Below are positions 57,085 through 64,000 of a DNA stretch of 64,000 nucleotides, in pieces (the stretch's first letter is position 1; every line of letters begins with the position of its first letter). Location of the stretch: NCBI GenBank assembly GCA_023374045.1, contig CM041776.1, positions 117,571,000 to 117,634,999 of the forward strand, given 5' to 3'. The position numbers were made by a program, and so were the translations under genes. This stretch comes from Limonium bicolor. Lineage: Eukaryota; Streptophyta; Magnoliopsida; Caryophyllales; Plumbaginaceae. The notes below the pieces were generated by a model, which was given only the letters and a program-made list of their open reading frames with translations, did not search any database and was not told the DNA's origin.

Positions 57085-58172
57085 AAAAGAGAAATTTTGT
57101 GAAATACCATTATATTTTTGGTTAATTCATAAAATACCCCTATAATAAAAGAAAGCCATAAATTTTTGTAAAAATCCATGAAATGTCACTATAGTCATTT
57201 ATCAAAAGGAAAAAAAAATAAAAATACCCCTACTAGTTATCAAAGTACTTTTAACGTTCACAATATGTCCCCTAAATGTTAAAAAATTCAAAAAAATCAA
57301 AATACTATAAAAATATTGAAAAATAAAACAATTATAAAATTGAATAAAAAATCATAAAATATTGAAAAAAGTAAATATTTCTTATTTTTTTAAAATTATT
57401 TAGTACCATAAGATATAGTGTTTTAAACACATTATTTATAACAAATTTTAAACCAATTTATACCAAATAAGTACCATAATTTTTATCATACATTTTTTTA
57501 AATTTTTTCTACCAATTTATATTATTTATTCAAAATAAATTATATTATATTTTTTAACTAATATCAGAAAAATTATTTCATAAATTAATATTGTATTTCG
57601 CAGATAATAACATAATATTTTTTGTAACATAATGCTATCCACTAAATAGAATATAATTTAAAAAGTAATTTTCTCAAAAGTTATCTACTAAATAGAATAT
57701 AAATTTTTAAAATATTTTTTCTGAATATTATTTAAAGAATACACTATAATTCATTTCAACTAAATAATCTAAAATTTTAGAAAAAAATGTAATTAACAAT
57801 GTATGGTATAAATAAAGCTTGATAAAATAAATTTGATATATATTATGTTTTTAAAAATTTATACTCATTTTTACAGTAGTAACTAATTTTAAACGAAATC
57901 TAAGAAATATTTTTTTCAAATTTTTATGTTTTTATTAATTTTTTTATTGCTTATTCAATTTCTAAGATATTTTTTATATAATTTTTATATTTTTATAATA
58001 TTTTAGATTTTATGTGAATTTTTTACCACTAAGGGTATATTGTGAAAATTAAAAGTACTTTATGACTTCTATTTATATTTTTTTAATCTTTTTTTCTTTT
58101 ATATATAGTAACATTTTATGGAGGTTTACTAAAATATAGTGATATTTTGTGACTTTTATATTTAGGACATTT
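57085..58172. mobile_element. AT-rich foldback-like element in the laccase intron
   Basis: The left end (GTGAAATACCATTATATTTT, then TTCATAAAATACCCCTATA) has an inverted counterpart at the right end (minus strand GTCACAAAATATCACTATAT, then CTCCATAAAATGTTACTA). The interior is extremely AT-rich with no genes. Its terminal vocabulary resembles the foldbacks at 30389 and 44003. The right end is cut by the chromovirus LTR; ACATT at 58168-58172 may be the left half of that element's target duplication. Confidence 0.6.
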
Positions 58173-59874
58173 TGTAACACCCCAACCGCTAATCCTTCCA
58201 TTATCCTCTAATCAATCCCATACTTACCCTTCTCGCAGCGGAATACTTACTTACTCCCGGCGGGTGATACAACGCCGTTAACCCTCCAAGGTTAACAAGG
58301 CTACTACTACTTACCGTTTCGGTCTGATGATTAGAATGAAATACATACGTACTACTTTACTTTACAATACCAAATACTTAACTTACATTTGATTACCGAG
58401 TATCCAAGTTATACGAATTACAATCCAGTGCTACTTCCCAAAAATTAAGAGTTTATACATTCTCCTTACTATCCACTCATGAATTCATTATCCAAAAAGG
58501 TGTACCACATGGTACACCGGCTACACAAAAGGCCTTAGCCGTGTACAACTCAGTACACCATTTCAATCCTACTATCTACCAAAAAGTGTCACATTCCGTC
58601 CATACCCTTCCGTCACACCTCGCGGGTACCTGTGGAGTAAAAACATTCCCCCTAGGGGGTCAGCTTACGCTGCATATGATAACCGCATACCCCGCGTACT
58701 AGCGAGGGTACGCCAACTATTTGGTCGAGTACATGCGGTTCGTTTCATTCATTCATACATACATGCTTTATACAGTACAATACAATACATTCATTTCACC
58801 AAGCATACATACATACAATACATGCAAGAAGTACAATACAAGTCATCCATTCATACTTACCACACTCACCGCATCACGGAGATACAATTCTCCAATACAT
58901 ACAAAGGTCTTGTTAGCCTTATTACACACCCGGGTTAATCGGGTGTTCAATACTTTTACTCCGGGTCAATGACTTACAATAGTCAAGACCAATACAAATA
59001 CAATACTTACTTCTTACATACTTTACTTCCAGTTAAGTCGGTATGACCTCCGGGCAGGGATTACTACATCCCACCACCGGGCTTTAGGGTGGCCCACTAG
59101 TCCAGGATGCTACCCATTCAAGGGATTTGGTCCATGGAAAAGATTATAGCCAGGATTCGGATCCAACCTCTTGTGTTTCCTTATCCTCACGCGTGGCCGA
59201 AACTATATCGGGCTTCTACTCATTCCATTATACTCATTACTCATGTTAGGAGTTAGATGGTTAGGAATTAGTAGAAGTCCATACTTACTTCCCATACATA
59301 CATACAATACACAAGTATTCATACTTACACATACACTTCATTTCCATTCATACATTTCATGAATTATACAAACTAAATGTTCAAGAGCATAAAACAAGAA
59401 CGATATAGTTCAAACACAGTTAAGTGCAATATAAGTCCAATTCGTGCGTTTATCTTATTGGTGATCACATAAGCACACAAGTCGGGGTAACCAAGTTAGG
59501 ATACAGGGCATGAAGAAATCATACCGTTCACCGTCGTAGGGTACTACCGGTTCCTTTGGAGTCCAACTATGGGATTCCTATACATACATGAAGTAGTATG
59601 ATCAATGATCTATTATTGATCTACTTACTCCTTCATTGATACTTTCAATGTATACTTACTACTTCATTACTTTCTTACTTGGTTATAAAACCATTCTTTT
59701 CCTTATTACTTCTTAAGCTTGCTTCCTTACTCATTTACTTACTTTCTTACCATTACTACTTCATTAATGGTGTGTTACTACATATATAGGCATATGTGTA
59801 TATAGGCATATATATATGTATATATGATTACTATAATCATAAAATAAAACATTTTTTTTTTGACTCGACCGGAC

Positions 59875-60337
59875 TTGCGACCGACCTTGCAAGTCCGGTC
59901 CATTCCAGTAGACTACATTGGGTGAAATTTCGGGGCCGACCGACCTTGCAAGTCCGGTCCCAAGGTCGGTCCATTCCAGTAAGTTTCGTCTTTGAAAATT
60001 TTAGCCCGACCGACCTTGCAAGTCCGGTCGCAAGGTCGGTCCATTCCAGTAGCTTGCATTACCGAAATTTTTCTGGCCGGCCGAACTTGCAAGTCCGGTC
60101 GCAAGTTCGGTCCATTCCAGAAGCTTTCATCTACGAAATTTTTCTGGCCGACCGAACTTGCAAGTCCGGTCGCAAGTTCGGTCCATTCCAGAAGGTTTCA
60201 GACGGGAGAATTTTCTGGTCCGACCGAACTTGCGAGTCCGGTTGCAAGGTCGGTCGATTCCAGAAGGTTTCCCGTCTTGTAAATCTGGGCTCGACCGACC
60301 ATGCAAGTTCGGTCCTAAGGTCGGTCCGGCCCAGTAC
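59875..60337. repeat. Tandem array, about 70-bp unit, of GACCGACCTTGCAAGTCCGG hairpins
   Basis: About six and a half units, each with a GC-rich inverted-repeat head (CGACCGACCTTGCAAG, TCCGGTCGCAAGGTCGGTCC) followed by ATTCCAG and an AT-rich spacer ending TTTTCTGG or similar. The heads are better conserved than the spacers, including paired changes (ACCGAACTTGC with GCAAGTTCGGT where others have ACCGACC with AAGGTCGGT). It lies 1.9-2.4 kb into the LTR. Confidence 0.92.
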
Positions 60338-62247
60338 TTCAGTTTTAAAATCTGTTTTTGGGTGTTTTCTTTACCCATTGTTTCCCAAATCTTTATCAAT
60401 GTTTCCCCACATGATTTAGCACTATTTACACACTCTAAATCACCCTAATTCATCCTCCAAACTTACTACTCCATTCTTACACAACTTACACCAAATTTCC
60501 TCATTTCTTCCCAACACTTGCATTAGTTTCCATTCTCCCTTTTGCTACAGATTTTGTTTCCTCTTCTTATGCTACAGATTTTTATTCAAACTTCTATCCC
60601 TCATCACTCCCTCAACTAATGCTACTCCTAGTATCAAAAATGCATTACTTTGCATCCTATATCTCCACATTACCTACACTCTTCTCACATCTGTTTTAAA
60701 CTACACAACATTCCTTTGAAACTCTCCAAGTACTTCCTCTTCTTGAACACTTAAGTCCTCTCGTTTCTACACAAAATTCGACATGGTCTCCCCTATTTTT
60801 CTAACATTCTCCACACACTAATTCAGCTCACAAGTTCACATTCTCACAACCTGTTTACTCAATACCTTATACTCACATTCCAATACTACTACAACAACAA
60901 TAAAATCCTGCACACATACACATACTACCCATGGTTTTCCCAAGCTTTTAAACTTCATTTAAATTACTTCAAAACTGTTACATTATCAATTCTCAATACA
61001 CTACCACATTGCTACTACTTATTTCTCAATTTCATTACTCATTTCACTACTAAAAATTGTTACAATACAATACACAAACTAACACAAGGTAAGAACATTT
61101 ACCTTGTCTTGCTAGTTTTTCTTTCCTTTCCTTTCCTCTTCTTCTTTTCTTCTCCTTTGTTCTCGGTCCCAATGAGATTCACACACACACAAGTGCTACA
61201 GCACATAACACATGCACAATACCATTTAGCATTCATTTTACTCTAACCCTAGAATTTAATGTTTTAGGGTTTAGACAAGGGTATTACCTTCCAATGGATG
61301 AATGGAGTTCTTGACTAGCAAGAGAAAAATATTCCTAGCCCACAAGAGAAGCCAAATCGGCTGGAGCAAGAAGAACAAGACATTCAAAACCGAAAAATTC
61401 TTAAAATGCCAATGAGGGCTAGAAACGATGGATTTTCGAATTTCTTTTTACCTCAAGATGATAAGGAGGTGAAGGTGCTTCTAATGGTGGACTTGAATCT
61501 TCAAATGGTGAATACCCATAAAATCGAAAATGGAGCTTTTGGATTTTTGAAAGGAGGAAAGTGTTCTCCTTTGCAAGGGGATTCCAATGGTACTAATTTT
61601 GTAATTTTTGGAGCAAGATTGTTGGGTTAACAAGAGGAGAGAAGGAGAGAGTTGTGTGAGTTTCTTCAAAACTCCATGAATGTCGCAGGAGAGGAGAAAA
61701 AGAATAGAGAAGGAGAAGGAGGGAGGGGAGTGCCAATGTGAGAGAGCAAGGGGGAGTAGGAGAGAGACTCCCTTTCTTTTCTTTCTTGTCTTTATTTACT
61801 TTATTTGTCTTTTAGCACATAACAAAGAAATAAAGAGAGTGGGGGAGACAAGCTGGCCGGTTCACACCCATACACACACCAGATTTTTGCTTTTTATTTT
61901 CTATGTGGACACACTAAGTTTGTTTATTTGCACTCTCACCCCGCAACTTACCGGTTGTTACAGTTTTTACTAACCGGTACCCGTTTTCCGGAATTTTCTC
62001 GCTCAATTAATTTTCTTGGTTCTAAAGCTTCACTAATATTTATTAACGATTATTTAGTTGACCAAAACTGTTACGAGTCTATTTGACCTGCTTAAAGTCG
62101 CGTTTTCCCGGTTTCCTCGAAAAACGCGCTTTAAGGTTCGTTTATGCTTTTAACCCATTTTAAAGGTCCGTTTTCTTCGGGATTTGTTCCCTCGTATTTA
62201 TTTAAGTGTAATTAAGCCTTTAAAAATATAATTAGCTTAATTAATCA
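60338..62247. other. Remainder of chromovirus LTR, no gene
   Basis: Pyrimidine- and A-rich LTR sequence; open frames at 61406-61630, 61680-61973 and nearby have no family features. It parallels 3300-5660 in LARD-1 in composition and in blocks such as CTACAGATTTT. Confidence 0.6.
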
Positions 62248-62754
62248 TTGTTTTTAATTACGGGGTATTTCAATCTACCCCCTTTAAGAAACTTTGCCCT
62301 CAAAGTTGCTCAAGGTTATGGTTTACCATTTCTACTCATTTGGCAAGCCAATTGCCACAATGCATTCTACTACCACCTTACAAGGTGTTCACAATTCTTA
62401 CACTATCAGCATACGCAATTCAGATACCATGCCACATACTTAGTTCAAATACCATACATAATACTCAATCCATACACAATACTTCATTCAATTACCATAC
62501 ACAATGCTCCATCCAATTCATACATTCCACAATACATTCGCAATACTTCACAATGTCATTCGTGTCATATACCGTACGACACCAATGCATTACTCATTAC
62601 ATACATACCATACACATCGTACTACATACCAAATACTACTAGCACTACTTTGTGCCAATACAATACAATTAGCACTACATGTGCCAACCAAAATACAATT
62701 ACTATACATACGTACTACGCAATGCTAACCCGAAGCAATGCAAAAGCAAAAGGC

Positions 62755-62774
62755 TCTACCCCCCTTAAAAGGGG
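62755..62774 (-). promoter_or_regulatory. Second polypurine-tract-like motif in the chromovirus
   Basis: Minus strand CCCCTTTTAAGGGGGGTAGA, about 45 bases after the pol stop and 483 bases upstream of the true tract. Confidence 0.65.
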
Positions 62775-62818
62775 TACACCCCGTACCCTCCGTGCTATAC
62801 GGATACTAGACATCTAGT

Positions 62819-64000
62819 CTACAAATAAATTCGGGTACTTCGCCTTCATGGCGTCCTCTAATTCCCAAGTCGCTTCCTCGACATCGTGGTTGGACCACAA
62901 GACCTTCACCATTCATACGGATTTATGGCGAGTGTCTCTTGTCTTGGTATCAAGGACTCACAGTGGAGTCTCGACATATCTCATCGTCGACTCTAGGGAT
63001 AGATGTTCGGGTTCTAATACATGAGAGGGATCGGCTATGTATTTCTTGAGTTGTGATACATGAAAAACATCATGAACACGCCCCAATTCTTCAGGCAATG
63101 CTAGCCTATAAGCTACGGCTCCAATCCTCTCGGTAATGGTGTACGGGCCTACAAATTTCGGGCTCAGCTTGCCCTTTTGGCCAAATCGAAAGACACCCTT
63201 CATAGGTGAGACACGCAAGAACACTTGGTCGCCCACGGCGAACTCAAGGTCATGTCGTCGCACGTCCGCATAGGATTTCTGTCTATCTTGGGCTGCTTTC
63301 ATATTTGCTCGGATTTGTTGTACCTCAGCTTGTACTTGTTCTAAATTCTCCGGTCCTATGACGACCGCTTCGCTTGACTCATCCCCACATAACGGGGTAC
63401 GGCAAGGTCTACCATACAAAGCTTGGGATGGCGACATCTTAATCGAAGCGTGGTAGCTATTGTTATACGAAAACTCGATAAGATGAAGCTTCTCAATCCA
63501 GCTCCCCTGGAAGTCTAAGGCACATGCCCTTAGCATATCCTCTAGTGTTTGGATGGTCCTTTCTGTCTGACCATCGGTCTGTGGATGGAAGGCGATGCTA
63601 AGCTTCAACTCAGTATCAAGCGCTTCCCGTGTTGCTCTCCAGTATCTCGAAAGAAATCTGGTGTCGCGGTCAGATACAATGGTTTTCGGGACTCCGTGGT
63701 GTCGAATAATCTCCTTGTCGAATAGCTCTGCGAGCTTCGCAACCTTCCAGGTGTCCTTCATCGGTATGAATCGGGCAACCTTGGTGAGACGATCGACTAC
63801 TACCCAGATCATGTTGAGTCCTCCCCTAGCAGGTGGGAGTCCAACAACAAAATCCATGGAGATGTCGTGGAATTTCCACTCCGGAATGGGCATGGATTGC
63901 ACCATTCCTCCCGGTCTTCGGTGCTCGAACTTCACCTTCTAGCATGTGAGACACCTCAGAACATACTCAGTCACGTCTGATTTCATTCCTGACCACCAGA
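62819..64000 (-). pseudogene. pol: Ty3/gypsy integrase with chromodomain end, three nonsense codons
   Basis: Inserts element cDNA into the genome. From the window edge: WWSGMKSDVTEYVLRCLTC (the zinc-finger end of integrase), stop TAG at 63939 in place of Gln. Then the DDE core: Asp in ISMDFVVGLP, Asp in VSDRDTRFL, Glu in FHPQTDGQTER. Next is the GPY/F module (LSPKFVGPYTITERIGAVAY, LPEELGRVHDVFHVSQLKKY). After VETPL a TGA (62958) and, ten codons on, KSV then TGA interrupt the chromodomain tail, which continues WSNHDVEEATWELEDAM and KAKYPNLF to TAG at 62819. The tail marks a chromovirus of the Tekay/Del type. The stops look like single C-to-T changes. Confidence 0.93.

Larger units (their letters stand above)
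58173..62272 (-). mobile_element. 3' LTR (4.1 kb) of a Tekay-like chromovirus
   Basis: On the minus strand the LTR begins TGAAATACCCC at 62272, right after the polypurine tract (AAAGGGGGTAGAT, 62273 onward), and ends GGGGTTGGGGTGTTACA-like at 58173. It has the same end structure and several parallel blocks (for example GCCGTTAACC.., AAAGTCGCGTTTTC..) as LARD-1, but different sequence in most places. It includes a 70-bp repeat array at 59875-60337. Short ORFs are repeat artefacts. Confidence 0.88.
62273..64000 (-). mobile_element. Chromovirus internal 3' part
   Basis: Contains the polypurine tract, about 0.5 kb of untranslated region with an extra tract-like motif, and the C-terminal part of pol. 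Continues beyond the window. Confidence 0.9.

Noticed and set aside
59875..60337. Possible CRISPR-like array (regular repeats and spacers)
   Set aside because: Spacers are related to one another, the locus is a plant retrotransposon LTR, and no cas gene is present; it is an ordinary tandem repeat.
59796..60419. Long open frames across the 70-bp array, looking like a repeat protein
   Set aside because: Several frames on both strands stay open only because the DNA repeat lacks stops; the translated repeats have no family features and lie in an LTR.
61406..61973. Small ORFs in the chromovirus LTR as host genes
   Set aside because: They lie wholly inside the LTR, are lysine-rich or low complexity, and have no counterpart with a domain in the related LTR.
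1..64000. tRNA, rRNA or other structural RNA genes
   Set aside because: No tRNA cloverleaf or rRNA stretch was recognised; the tRNA-like matches are the primer-binding sites at 10857, 34386 and 53360.

Overview
The window is plant nuclear DNA, most likely from a eudicot. Evidence: a laccase gene with plant exon sizes, LTRs primed by tRNA-Met and tRNA-Asp, chromovirus, Tat and Athila-like Ty3/gypsy elements, a Mutator-like element with 9-bp target duplications, hAT, CACTA and Stowaway elements, and a LINE ending in poly(A). I cannot name the species. Almost everything is transposable-element DNA nested several layers deep. The only host-like genes are laccase pieces at 51.8-57.0 kb and a short PPR-gene fragment at 26.7 kb.

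Layout. 1-1658: an LTR inserted into the 3' LTR of a reverse-oriented large-LTR gypsy derivative (LARD-1), whose 3' LTR, internal domain, PBS and 5' LTR occupy 1659-14053. 14054-15694: a different LTR fragment, then one end of a CACTA element. 15695 to about 22900: a reverse-oriented Tat-lineage element with gag but no pol, an unknown basic ORF, and a 3' UTR full of tandem repeats. About 22980-39310: a forward-oriented relative of LARD-1 (LARD-2). Its 3' LTR appears to run from 25339 to 39310, broken by a LINE-like element with only an ORF1 gene, a foldback MITE, and a hAT element (32192-38585) that itself holds a complete 5.4-kb gag-remnant LTR element (32789-38188). 39304-42542: two more LTR fragments. 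42763-43795: a second, uninterrupted hAT. 44003-45437: a 1.4-kb foldback with a Stowaway MITE in one arm. 45630-51709: a 6.1-kb Mutator-like element with a broken transposase and, convergent to it, a GRF zinc-finger/coiled-coil/membrane-segment gene. 51838-53603: a truncated copia element fused in frame to a laccase exon 2. 54098-54490: a 72-bp tandem repeat. 54828-57029: laccase exons 3 to 6 with open, phase-compatible frames. 57085-58172: an AT-rich foldback. 58173-64000: the 4.1-kb 3' LTR and the integrase/chromodomain end of a reverse-oriented Tekay-like chromovirus.

How it fits together. Insertion order can be read from target duplications: LARD-2 LTR first, then hAT-2 (8-bp duplication GTTTGGAT), then the gag-remnant element (5-bp duplication GTATT, LTRs under about 1% different by eye). 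The laccase region looks like a tandem cluster taken apart by insertions: one copy keeps exons 3-6 behind a chromovirus, another keeps part of exon 2 between copia and the Mutator-like element.

The most unusual pattern is that six LTR families or subfamilies, from at least four unrelated lineages, each carry a GC-rich cluster of short inverted repeats built on GGTC(C/G)G / C(G/C)GACC or GGCGG / CCGCC cores inside otherwise AT-rich LTRs. In two families the cluster sits upstream of a TATA box. Two families from different lineages share almost the same core (GACCGACCTTGCAAG). A second oddity is that elements of the large-LTR group carry a second copy of their polypurine tract inside the internal region. 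All similarity statements come from reading by eye, without alignment software or database searches.
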